A stretch of DNA of 14,878 nt. Origin: an uncultured Clostridia bacterium (GTDB lineage: Bacteria > Bacillota > Clostridia > Christensenellales > Borkfalkiaceae). Below, piece after piece: positions 7,017-14,739 of the stretch. Made by a program: the position numbers and the translations under genes. The first letter of the stretch is position 1, and each line of letters begins with the position of its first letter. A model generated the notes under the pieces. It saw only the letters and a list, made by a program, of their open reading frames with translations, did no database searches and was not told where the DNA came from. Location: positions 1 to 14,878 of the forward strand of contig CAJOMM010000025.1 in NCBI GenBank assembly GCA_905235765.1. Direction: 5' to 3'.

Positions 7017-7805
7017 TTACACGTTAAAAATAATTTTGCTAAGAACGGACGCCGCCGCAATTAAAAGAAGATACAACGAAAACCACTTGTATTTCGCCTT
7101 TTTTATCGCCGAAAGCATGGCTTTTATCGCTATGTATCCCGTAACCGCCGCGGTTGTTACTCCAAAAACGATAGGTATAACTTCTATTTCCGCGCCGCCT
7201 TTTATCGCTTTAAATCCCGAAACGAGCGCCGCGCCTAATATAATAGGTATACTCATAAGAAAAGTAAATTCGGCGTTTTCGTTTCTATCGAGTTTAGCGA
7301 CCGCGCCGCCGGTTAAAACGGTTCCGCTTCTCGAAAGTCCCGGCACTATCGCAACTGCCTGAAACACTCCCATAACGATAGACGACTTAATCGAGAGAGG
7401 CAAAACTTCCGTCTGTTTTTTCACGAGCCTCTCGGAAAAAAACAGTTCCAGAGCCGTCAGCACGAAAGTTATCGCGAGAAGCACCGCCGACGTTAACGCG
7501 CCGCCGTTTACAACGCCTTCTATTTTGTCATGCAAAAGGCAACCGGTTATACCTGCCGGAACAGTCGCAATAATAATATACAGTAATTTATCGTAAGGTT
7601 TTTTAAAAAGCCCCTTAATCTCTTTAAAAAAAACTAAACATACGGGAATAAGCGTTCCCATATGCAACATAACGTCGAAGAAAAGTCCGCCGTCCACGTT
7701 TACTTTAAGCCATCTTTGAATCAATAAAAGATGTCCGCTTGAAGAAATCGGTAAAAATTCCGCAAACCCTTGAACTGCGCCTAACAAAATCGCTTGCCAT
7801 ATATT
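7017..7805 (-). CDS. uppP: Undecaprenyl-diphosphatase (UppP/BacA)
   Basis: UppP removes a phosphate from undecaprenyl pyrophosphate outside the membrane, recycling the lipid carrier for peptidoglycan and other wall polymers; high levels give bacitracin resistance. With the start at 7805 the product has 262 residues, normal for the family. An in-frame ATG at 7838 exists, but AGAGGTG lies four bases before the 7805 ATG, which gives the canonical N-terminus MNIWQAILLGAVQG. Motif 1 is GFAEFLPISSSGH (14-26, catalytic Glu17 and His26); motif 2 is PGLSRSGT (156-163, Arg160). Multiple membrane helices fill the rest. It lies 54 bases after the LysR gene and 28 before mscL, apparently in one leftward transcript. 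Confidence 0.95.
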   Translation of the reverse strand, partial: NIWQAILLGAVQGFAEFLPISSSGHLLLIQRWLKVNVDGGLFFDVMLHMGTLIPVCLVFFKEIKGLFKKPYDKLLYIIIATVPAGITGCLLHDKIEGVVNGGALTSAVLLAITFVLTALELFFSERLVKKQTEVLPLSIKSSIVMGVFQAVAIVPGLSRSGTVLTGGAVAKLDRNENAEFTFLMSIPIILGAALVSGFKAIKGGAEIEVIPIVFGVTTAAVTGYIAIKAMLSAIKKAKYKWFSLYLLLIAAASVLSKIIFNV

Positions 7806-7859
7806 CATACAACACCTCTGTATTAAATATATGCGCAAGGATTACAACTAAAACTATCG

Positions 7860-8747
7860 TCAGTTTTTTTCTAACATTTTCAGAAATTCTTTTACTGCGA
7901 ACGTCATACTTTCGTCTTTGGGAAGGGCAAGCCCTATCGCTCTCGACGGAAGTGCCGGATTGGTTTTTATCTCTTTTAACGAACCTTCTTTTAGCTCGTG
8001 TTTTACGAACTCTCTCGGAATACAGGCTATACCTATACCCGTTTTAGCGAGTTCCGTCATAAGCTCTAAACTCGCAAGTTCTATCTCAGGATGAAGGTGT
8101 ATGCCGTGAGAGTGCGCAAACGAAACAATCGCTTGCCTCGTCGCAGTGGAAAGTTCCAACATTAAAAGCGGATAATCCTGAAGCCGTCTTAAATCCACGG
8201 TCTCGTTCATAAGTTCTGAATATTTATCTGACGCAACAAACGTATCGTGAAGTTGCATTACCGTATTCAAAAGCGTTATATCGCTGTCGTCTATAGGAAG
8301 ATTTACAAACCCGATATCCCCCTTTTTGGATTTCAGCATCTCTATAGTCTCGTTCGAAGTCCCGTTCTGAAGAATAAGGTTTACGTCTGGGAATTTTTTA
8401 TGGTATTCGGTAATATACGGCAGTAAAAAGTGCGTGCTTACGGTATCGGACGCGCATATCCGTATAACCCCCGTCGCCGTATCCTTTAATTCTAAAAATT
8501 TAGATTCCGCCACCTCGAAAAGTTTTAACGCTTGTTCAACTACGGGAAATATCTGTTTTCCGCCGTTTTCCGAAAGTTCCATACCCTTATGAGTGCGGTT
8601 AAAAAGTTTTCCGCCGAGACTCCTTTCAAGTTGCTTTACCGCCTGCGACACAGCCGGTTGAGATATGTATAATTCTTCGGCGGCTTTAGTTAAGCTTCCG
8701 CATTTCGCCACGGTATAGAATACTTTGTAAAGCTCCAAATTTACCAT
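7860..8747 (-). CDS. LysR-family transcriptional regulator
   Basis: A 295-residue LysR-type regulator with an N-terminal winged helix-turn-helix: residues 3-60 contain LELYKVFYTVAKCGSLTKAA, then ISQPAVSQAVKQLERSLGGKLFNRTHKGM, a near-perfect match to the family DNA-binding domain. Residues from about 90 form the periplasmic-binding-protein-like effector domain, whose small-molecule ligand cannot be inferred. Its ATG (8747-8745) follows AGGTGA and lies 12 bases after the mnmE stop, so it is translated from the same transcript rather than being divergent from a target, the usual LysR arrangement. Regulated genes are therefore unclear; uppP downstream is a possibility, but no LysR T-N11-A box could be assigned. 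The family is secure and the specific function unknown. Confidence 0.93.
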   Translation of the reverse strand: MVNLELYKVFYTVAKCGSLTKAAEELYISQPAVSQAVKQLERSLGGKLFNRTHKGMELSENGGKQIFPVVEQALKLFEVAESKFLELKDTATGVIRICASDTVSTHFLLPYITEYHKKFPDVNLILQNGTSNETIEMLKSKKGDIGFVNLPIDDSDITLLNTVMQLHDTFVASDKYSELMNETVDLRRLQDYPLLMLELSTATRQAIVSFAHSHGIHLHPEIELASLELMTELAKTGIGIACIPREFVKHELKEGSLKEIKTNPALPSRAIGLALPKDESMTFAVKEFLKMLEKN

Positions 8748-8759
8748 AATTTCACCTAC

Positions 8760-10097
8760 CTATTTCCCGACGCAAAATCTTTTAAATATATCGTCGATTA
8801 TGTCTTCGTCGGCGGTTTTCCCTGAAATTTCACCTAACGCGCGCCAACCGTCGCGAATAAAAACGGATAATATACTAAGGTCCACGCTCCCTGCCGATTC
8901 CAAAGCCGCAGTAAGACTTTCCTCAGCCCTTTTAAGCGCGTAGTAATGCCGTTCCTCACACAAAAACTCTCCGTTTTCGTTTAGCCCTTCGCCTACCGCT
9001 CTGTCGTAAAGCGCTTTCCTCAAATCGTCTATTCCCTCGCCCGTTTTACAGGAAACGTAAACGTCTGCTTCAAAATCTCTCGAAGAAAAAATATCCGTTT
9101 TATTCCCGACTTTTATTACAGGCTTGTCTTTTAATATATCAAAAACTTCTCCGTCGTTCTCGTCAAAATTTCCGGCTTCGAACACGAACAGCGCAAGATC
9201 GCTGCTATTAAGCGTTTTCTTGGAGAGGTCTACCCCCATAGTCTCTATTTTATCCGAAGATTCCCTTATTCCGGCGGTATCGAAAAAATCGAATTTTACT
9301 CCGCGTAAATTCACCGAACCTTCCACAACGTCTCTTGTCGTGCCGGCAACATCCGACACAATGGCTTTATCGCAATTAAGTAAAGCGTTCAAAAGCGAAC
9401 TTTTCCCCGTGTTGGGCTTTCCGCAAATTGCGACTTTAACGCCGTTTTTATATATCCTGCCCACACGGAAGGTAGAGATAAGTTTTCCCGTTTCGTTTAA
9501 TACTTCTTTCAGCGTCTCTTTTACTTTTTTGACGGAAGTTTCTTCAAGCCCTTCTTCGGGAAAATCCATATCTGCGTCTATCTGCGAAAGCGCCTCGGTA
9601 AGTTTCTCCTGAAGAGAGGATATTTTTCCCGTAAGTTTTTCCCTGTACAAAGAATACCCGGCTTTTACAGCGCTTTCCGACTCTGCGTTTATCATATCGA
9701 TAAGCCCTTCCGAAGACGCCAAAGATAGCTTTCCGTTCATAAACGCGCGTTTTGTAAATTCGCCGTTCATAGCAAGCCTTGCGCCCGACGAAAGAATTTT
9801 GCGCAGAACCCCCTGCGTTACGGCGATACCGCCGTGCGTATGAAACTCTACGGTATCTTCGCCCGTAAAACTTTTCGGCGCTTTAAAATAAACGCAAAGC
9901 CCGAAATCCTTAAATCCGTCTGCCGATATTTCTCCGGCATACATAACGTTGGGCTGAAAATCTTTAACTTCTACCTTTGAAGAAGGCTTAAATATTTTTT
10001 CGGCTATCAAAAGCGGAGAATCGCCGCTTATTCTGATTACGGCAACCCCGGCAGCGCCCTGCGCGGTGGCGATCGCCGCTATATTCTCGTTGTTCAT
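8760..10097 (-). CDS. mnmE: tRNA modification GTPase MnmE (TrmE)
   Basis: MnmE works with MnmG to install carboxymethylaminomethyl groups on the wobble uridine (U34) of certain tRNAs, using GTP, K+ and a folate-derived carbon. The 445-residue protein has the normal layout. The N-terminal folate-binding domain includes AAIATAQGAAGVAVIRISG and FTGEDTVEFHTHGG (77-90). A helical domain with an inserted G domain follows, with G1 GKPNTGKS (226-233), G2 GTTRD (252-256), G3 DTAG (273-276) and G4 NKTD (332-335). The C-terminal CVGK (442-445) carries the conserved catalytic cysteine. No strong ribosome site precedes the ATG (GAAAAG only), so translation may rely on coupling to the gene 12 bases upstream. 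MnmG and RnpA, frequent neighbours elsewhere, are absent from this window. Confidence 0.97.
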   Translation of the reverse strand: MNNENIAAIATAQGAAGVAVIRISGDSPLLIAEKIFKPSSKVEVKDFQPNVMYAGEISADGFKDFGLCVYFKAPKSFTGEDTVEFHTHGGIAVTQGVLRKILSSGARLAMNGEFTKRAFMNGKLSLASSEGLIDMINAESESAVKAGYSLYREKLTGKISSLQEKLTEALSQIDADMDFPEEGLEETSVKKVKETLKEVLNETGKLISTFRVGRIYKNGVKVAICGKPNTGKSSLLNALLNCDKAIVSDVAGTTRDVVEGSVNLRGVKFDFFDTAGIRESSDKIETMGVDLSKKTLNSSDLALFVFEAGNFDENDGEVFDILKDKPVIKVGNKTDIFSSRDFEADVYVSCKTGEGIDDLRKALYDRAVGEGLNENGEFLCEERHYYALKRAEESLTAALESAGSVDLSILSVFIRDGWRALGEISGKTADEDIIDDIFKRFCVGK

Positions 10098-10109
10098 CTT
10101 TTCATTTAA

Positions 10110-11000
10110 TTATTCGTCGTCTTTTTTATCGGCGTCTTTATCTCCGCCGTTGAATTCCGAAAACGGTTCGTCTTGCTTTTCGGAAAACTCGGAAAACGGA
10201 TCTTCGGAAACGTTCCCGTTAGAGTCTGTGCCACCGTTATTCCCGGCGCCGTTGCCGTAGCCGCCGTTGCCGTAGCCACCGTTGCCGTAGCCACCGTTGC
10301 CGTAACCGCCCGGCCCGTAGCCGCCCTGCCTGTAACCGTAAAATTTCGAACGCATATAGTCGACGAAGTTTACCGGCTTATTGTTCCTTATAGCGAATAC
10401 GAACACGGGGAATAACCCGAGAAAAGACAATACCGAAGCAAGTATATAATGTTGCGGCCAAAACATCTTGAATATGGAAATATACAAAAAAACTAAGATT
10501 ACAACTTCCGCAATATTGAGAAAATATGACGTAACGTTAAGTATTCTTAACAATATGTTTACCGCGTCGGTGTCGAAAATATTGTTAAAATTACTACCTG
10601 CGGAAAGGACTATATTACGACCGACGGATAACGTAAGAGAACCGCCTTCAAGATAGTACGCGAAATAAGGAAACAGCCTTAAAAAATTATAGACGAAAGG
10701 GACTACCTGACAGCAGGAAAAAACTATACAAACGATAAGCGCCACTTGTTCGAAAGACACTCCGAAAAATTTTATTTTCCCCAACAATTTACAAGCGACA
10801 AATATCCAGACGCAGGGAATAAACGCCATAAACGCTTTATCTATTCCCTGATTTACCGCAAGTTTATAAATTCCGATCGATCTAAGAACGTAAAACGCTA
10901 AAATAACTGCAAGCACAAAAATCGCTGAAGAGATAATTACTCCTCTCGGAACGGAAAAACTTTCTATAATACTGTTGCCGTCTTCGTAAATAATATCCAT
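10110..11000 (-). CDS. Membrane protein of unknown function with Gly-Tyr-Gly-Asn repeat tail
   Basis: I do not recognise a named family. The 296-residue product starts at 11000-10998 after GGGGGAG. Hydrophobic segments are seen near residues 20-40, 56-72, 84-108, 148-178 and 185-205, so it is an integral membrane protein with about five helices. The tail after residue 215 is very different. It has QGGYGPGG, then four tandem pentapeptides of the form GGYGN-type (about 231-251), then an Asn/Gly stretch. An acidic end carries the motif DPFSEF and its near copy EPFSEF (268-272 and 279-283) and closes with DKKDDE. Low-complexity Gly/Tyr/Asn tails can be flexible, self-associating or surface-exposed; none of this is shown here. 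It lies 25 bases after proS and 12 before mnmE, inside a housekeeping transcript. Function unknown. Confidence 0.8.
   Translation of the reverse strand: MDIIYEDGNSIIESFSVPRGVIISSAIFVLAVILAFYVLRSIGIYKLAVNQGIDKAFMAFIPCVWIFVACKLLGKIKFFGVSFEQVALIVCIVFSCCQVVPFVYNFLRLFPYFAYYLEGGSLTLSVGRNIVLSAGSNFNNIFDTDAVNILLRILNVTSYFLNIAEVVILVFLYISIFKMFWPQHYILASVLSFLGLFPVFVFAIRNNKPVNFVDYMRSKFYGYRQGGYGPGGYGNGGYGNGGYGNGGYGNGAGNNGGTDSNGNVSEDPFSEFSEKQDEPFSEFNGGDKDADKKDDE
10248..10307 (-). repeat. Four tandem 15-bp repeats encoding a Gly/Tyr/Asn tail
   Basis: Four back-to-back 15-base units, reading GGYTACGGCAACGGY on the coding strand with only third-position changes, encode the repeated Gly-Tyr-Gly-Asn-Gly unit of the membrane protein's tail. 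The near identity at DNA level suggests recent expansion by slippage, so copy number may vary between strains. Confidence 0.9.
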
Positions 11001-11025
11001 ATTACTCCCCCTTTTTCGGGTTAAT

Positions 11026-12475
11026 TTAATAGGCTCTCGCGAAAATAACTTTATGCTTAGCGTGTTTACCGCAAACTGCGCACTTTTCGGGAACGCCTTC
11101 TTCGTCGCACATTATACGCGCCGTCGCCTGAGCATATTCTTTGACCTTGTCTTCACAGTCCCTCGAACCGCACCAACCGGCCTTTACGAAATTTTGCCCG
11201 TCTACGCCCTTTAATATACCGTCTAAAGAATCTGCTTCAACTATTTTTTTATCTCTTCTCTCTCTCGATTTTACGAGCATATTCTTTTGTATCTCGCCTA
11301 AAAGCGACGTGATTCCGTCTTTTATTCCGTCAATCGGCAACTGGAATTTTTCCAAGGTGTCGCGGCGGAAAATCGAACACACTCCCCCCTCGATATATCT
11401 CTATGCGCAAAGGAACGCCTTTCATCTCCCATTCGTTGAATTTTCTTCCGGGGCTCATATCCCTTTCGTCGATTTCAGTCCTTACGCCGACGGATCTTAA
11501 AAGTTCGGAAATTTCCGCGCATTTTTCCGTAACTCCGCCCTTGTGTGCGGCGACCGGTATAATTATAGCTTGAACGGGCGCGATTTTAGGCGGAAGTACC
11601 AGCCCTCTTTCGTCGCCGTGCGCCATGATAACCGCGCCTATCATACGCGTTGAAGTTCCCCAGGACGAGGTGTAACCGTATTTGAGAGTTCCGTCTTTAT
11701 CGAGGTATTTTATGTCGAACGCCTTGCTGAAATTCTGTCCGAAATAGTGGGAAGTGCCTGCCTGCAAAGACTTACCGTCTATCATCATCGCTTCCATACC
11801 GAAAGTCGCTTCCGCACCGGCAAACTTTTCCTTTTCCGTCTTTTTGCCGCACAAAACCGGGATAGCGAGGATTTCTTCGGCAAACTTTCTGTATTCTTCG
11901 AGCATAAGCATAGTCTCGTCCATAGCCTCTTTTTCGGTGGCGTGAACGGTATGCCCTTCCTGCCATAAAAACTCGCTGGTACGAAGGAAAGGACGCGTGG
12001 TCTTTTCCCAGCGCATTACGTTGCACCATTGATTTATTATCACGGGGAGATCCCTGTACGATTGAATCCACTTACTGTACATGGTCCCTATTATCGTTTC
12101 GCTGGTAGGACGAATAGCAAGCGGTTCTTCGAGTTTTGCGCCGCCGGCGTGCGTAACCACGGCAACTTCCGGGGCAAAGCCCTCAACGTGCTCCGCTTCT
12201 TTAGTAAAGTAGCTCATCGGAATAAGCAAAGGGAAATACGCGTTTTTAACGCCCAAAGCTTTAAATCTTTGATCCATTTCGCGCTGTATGTTCTCCCATA
12301 CGGCGTATCCGTACGGGCGGATGACCATCGTGCCTTTCACGGGACCGTAATCGACGAGTTCCGTCTTTAACACAACGTCCGTATACCATTGCGCGAAGTT
12401 TTCGTTAATATCCGCTATTTCTTTTACAAATTGCTTGTCCTTTTGCGTGTCCTTGTTTCCGGTAATTTCTGCCAT
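11026..12475 (-). pseudogene. proS: Prolyl-tRNA synthetase (archaeal/eukaryotic-like type), broken by a frameshift
   Basis: ProRS charges tRNA-Pro. This is the shorter archaeal/eukaryote-like class II form found in some Bacillota, not the form with an inserted editing domain. The N-terminal frame (from 12475) shows the motif 2 region RWEKTTRPFLRTSEFLWQEGHT, TSHYFGQNFSKAF and motif 3 MAHGDERGL, and reaches GVPLRIEI. There, near 11391-11399, the frame changes: the first frame soon stops, while the next continues IEGGVCSIFRRDTLEKF and the C-terminal zinc-type domain with paired cysteines (WCGSRDC, later CAVC), ending in the conserved C-terminal Tyr at 11026-11031. Homologues read IE-hydrophobic-GPRD-IE here, so GPRD is missing: 12 bases minus one, a net 11-nt loss. 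ProRS is essential, so either another copy exists or the sequence is in error. SD GGGAG lies about 12 bases before the ATG. Confidence 0.9.
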
Positions 12476-12530
12476 AAACTTTAGTTCTCCCTGTAGACCG
12501 TAATACTAATCCATTATACTTTATAGATAT

Positions 12531-12560
12531 ATTAAACCACTTGCGCGGCAAAAATGTCAA
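12531..12560 (-). promoter_or_regulatory. Promoter of the proS-mscL cluster
   Basis: Reading leftward, a perfect -35 TTGACA (12560-12555) is followed after 18 bases by TTTAAT (12536-12531). The leader would be about 50 bases, too short for a T-box. A second TATAAT (12518-12513) lies further downstream without a good -35. Confidence 0.6.
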
Positions 12561-12600
12561 GTTTTTTATTGTATTTTACATGTTTCGGCTTGAAAAAGGC

Positions 12601-12629
12601 TTGAAATTAGAGTATTTGTGATATATAAT
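12601..12629 (+). promoter_or_regulatory. Promoter of tkt
   Basis: TTGAAA (12601-12606) and a consensus TATAAT (12624-12629) are separated by the optimal 17 bases. Transcription would start near 12636, giving a leader of about 27 bases containing AAGGAG (12651-12656) before the ATG at 12663. Confidence 0.8.
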
Positions 12630-12662
12630 ATATCTATAAACAATGTTTTTAAGGAGAAAATT

Positions 12663-14636
12663 ATGCAGGACGTAAAACAACTTACCGTAAACGCCATCAG
12701 AGTGCTGTCTGCGGAAGCTATCGAAAAGGCTAAATCGGGACACCCCGGAATGCCTTTGGGGGCTGCCCCTATCGGCTATTCGATATTCTCGAATATGACC
12801 TTCAATCCCAAAGACACCGCGTTTGACAACCGCGACAGATTCGTTCTTTCCGCAGGACACGCTTCTATGCTCGATTACTCATTGTATTACCTTTTCGGGT
12901 TCGGACTTAAAAAAGAAGATATAATGAACTTTCGTCAACTCGGCGCAAGAACTGCCGGCCACCCCGAATACGGCGTTTGCCCCGGCGTTGAAACCAGCAC
13001 CGGACCTTTGGGACAGGGCGTTGCCAACGCCGTAGGTATGGCTATAGCCGAAAACTATCTGGCGGAAAAATTCAATAAAGAAGGCTTTCCTATCGTCGAC
13101 CATTACACCTACGCTTTATGCGGCGACGGCTGTATGCAGGAAGGTATCGAAAACGAGGCGGCTTCTCTCGCCGGGTCGTTAAAACTCGGAAAACTTATAG
13201 TGTTTTACGACGACAACGATATAACCATAGAAGGCGATACGGATATTACCTTTACCGAGGACGTAGGCAAGCGCCACGAAGCTTTGGGATGGCAAGTAAT
13301 TAAAGTCGCTGACGCTAACGACTTAAACGCCTTGAATCGCGCTATCAAAAAAGCCAAGGCGGAAAAGGAAAAACCCTCTTTGATAATCGTTAAATCGGAA
13401 ATAGGTTACGGCTCTCCGCTCCAGGGTAAAGCGAGTTGCCACGGCGCGCCGTTAGGCGCGGAAAACCTCGCCGCCTTAAAGAAAAATCTCGATTGGAACT
13501 ACGAACCCTTCGACGTTCCGAAAGAGGTTTTCAGCCATTGTAAAAGATTCGGAACCAAAGGCAAAAAGGCGGAAAAAGCTTGGAAGGAATTATTTAAGGC
13601 TTATTCGGAAAAATATCCGGAAGAGGCGAAAGAATACCTCGTCTGGAAAAACAGGGAACTCCCGGACTTAAAAAATATCGAAGAACTTTGGCAATTTGAA
13701 AAGGACGACGCGTCGAGAGGATACGGGGCTACCGTTTTGAATAAACTCGCAAACTACGTTCCTTTCCTCATCGGCGGCAGCGCAGATCTTGCGCCCGCAA
13801 ACAAGAGCAACATAAAATCGCGCGGCGATTATTCCGCAACGACTAAAAACGGTTCTAATATGCACTTCGGAATCCGTGAACACGCCATGGCTGCCATATG
13901 TAACGGAATTTATCTGCACGGAGGACTTCTCCCCTATTGCGCGACCTTCGCGGTATTCTCGGACTATATGAAAAACGCAATGCGTATGTCGGCTATTATG
14001 GATATTCCCGTAACGTATATTCTTACGCACGACTCCATAGGCGTAGGCGAAGACGGTCCCACCCATCAACCTATAGAACATCTCGCAGGACTCCGCGCCA
14101 TGCCTAATTTAAAAGTATATAGACCTGCCGACGGCAGAGAAACCGCTGCGGCTTGGATAAGCGCGATAACCGGAAAGGATCCTTCGTGTTTATTCCTTTC
14201 ACGTCAGACACTTCCTATGTTATTCGGCACGGGAAAAGAAGCCTTTAAGGGCGGATACGTTTTAAGTGACAGCAATAAAAAGACCCCCGATATTATACTT
14301 ATGGCGAGCGGCAGCGAAGTAAATCTCATAGTTAAAGCAAAAGAAGAACTCGCAAAAGAGAATATCGACGCGAGAGTCGTCTCTATGCCCTGTATGGAAG
14401 ATTTCGAAAAGCAGAGCAAGGCGTATAAAGAGAGCGTACTTCCCTCTAAAGTTACGGCGCGCGTAGCCGTAGAAGCCGGCGCTTCTATGCCTTGGTTCAA
14501 ATACGTAGGAATTAACGGCAAAGTCGTCGGTATAGACGAATTCGGCGCTTCCGCCCCTGCCGCCAGACTTTTTGAAAAATACGGCTTTACCGTAGAAAAC
14601 GTTGTAGTAAAAGCTAAAGAAGTTTTGGGTAAATAA
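12663..14636 (+). CDS. tkt: Transketolase
   Basis: Transketolase moves two-carbon units between sugar phosphates in the non-oxidative pentose phosphate pathway, using thiamine pyrophosphate and a divalent metal in the cytoplasm. The frame opens at 12618, but AAGGAG seven bases before the ATG at 12663 and the homologous N-terminus MQDVKQLTVNAIRVLSAEAI fix the start there, giving 657 residues, normal for the family. Visible features are KSGHPGMPLGAAP (24-36, His26), the TPP motif GDGCMQEGIENEAASLAG (154-171), the substrate histidine in KASCHGAPLG (His260), and the pyrimidine-domain FGIREHAMAA (402-411), whose Glu406 activates TPP. HDSIGVGEDGPTHQPIEHLA is also typical. It is a single-gene unit, divergent from proS, with its own promoter and terminator. 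The annotation is secure. Confidence 0.97.
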   Translation: MQDVKQLTVNAIRVLSAEAIEKAKSGHPGMPLGAAPIGYSIFSNMTFNPKDTAFDNRDRFVLSAGHASMLDYSLYYLFGFGLKKEDIMNFRQLGARTAGHPEYGVCPGVETSTGPLGQGVANAVGMAIAENYLAEKFNKEGFPIVDHYTYALCGDGCMQEGIENEAASLAGSLKLGKLIVFYDDNDITIEGDTDITFTEDVGKRHEALGWQVIKVADANDLNALNRAIKKAKAEKEKPSLIIVKSEIGYGSPLQGKASCHGAPLGAENLAALKKNLDWNYEPFDVPKEVFSHCKRFGTKGKKAEKAWKELFKAYSEKYPEEAKEYLVWKNRELPDLKNIEELWQFEKDDASRGYGATVLNKLANYVPFLIGGSADLAPANKSNIKSRGDYSATTKNGSNMHFGIREHAMAAICNGIYLHGGLLPYCATFAVFSDYMKNAMRMSAIMDIPVTYILTHDSIGVGEDGPTHQPIEHLAGLRAMPNLKVYRPADGRETAAAWISAITGKDPSCLFLSRQTLPMLFGTGKEAFKGGYVLSDSNKKTPDIILMASGSEVNLIVKAKEELAKENIDARVVSMPCMEDFEKQSKAYKESVLPSKVTARVAVEAGASMPWFKYVGINGKVVGIDEFGASAPAARLFEKYGFTVENVVVKAKEVLGK

Positions 14637-14662
14637 AAATTCTTAAAACCAGAATAAAAATA

Positions 14663-14707
14663 AAAACGTCGGACGCCGCTGCAATTTGCAGCGGCGTCCG
14701 ACGTTTT
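14663..14707. terminator. Strong bidirectional hairpin terminator after tkt
   Basis: Two exact 22-base arms, AAAACGTCGGACGCCGCTGC plus AA (14663-14684) and the reverse complement (14686-14707), flank a single T. In practice the stem is about 20 bp with a small loop. Rightward it ends in TTTT, 26 bases after the tkt stop. Leftward it continues TTTTTATTTTTATT, a better T run, implying that a leftward gene also ends just to the right. Confidence 0.92.
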
Positions 14708-14739
14708 AGCATCAAAAATTTATCTGAAGTTTATTTTCT

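Larger units (their letters stand above)
12520..12640. repeat. 15-bp inverted repeat shared by the divergent proS and tkt promoters
   Basis: TTTATAGATATATTA at 12520-12534 is the exact reverse complement of TAATATATCTATAAA at 12626-12640. Each copy covers the end of the -10 element and the start of the transcribed region of its own promoter, so the two genes share the same sequence at the same place in opposite directions. Confidence 0.75.

Noticed and set aside
7806..7838. Upstream ATG for uppP at 7838
   Set aside because: It would add 11 residues (MRIYLIQRCCM) that do not fit the family, and the ATG at 7805 has a well-placed AGAGGTG ribosome site.
10248..10307. CRISPR-like array
   Set aside because: The 15-bp units are contiguous with no spacers and translate as an in-frame Gly/Tyr/Asn peptide repeat.
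12476..12662. Possible T-box leader upstream of proS
   Set aside because: From the likely transcription start to the proS ATG is only about 50 bases, with no T-box sequence, specifier stem or terminator hairpin.
12618..12662. Upstream ATG for tkt at 12618
   Set aside because: It lies within the promoter itself and adds residues not seen in transketolases. The ATG at 12663 has AAGGAG and the conserved N-terminus.
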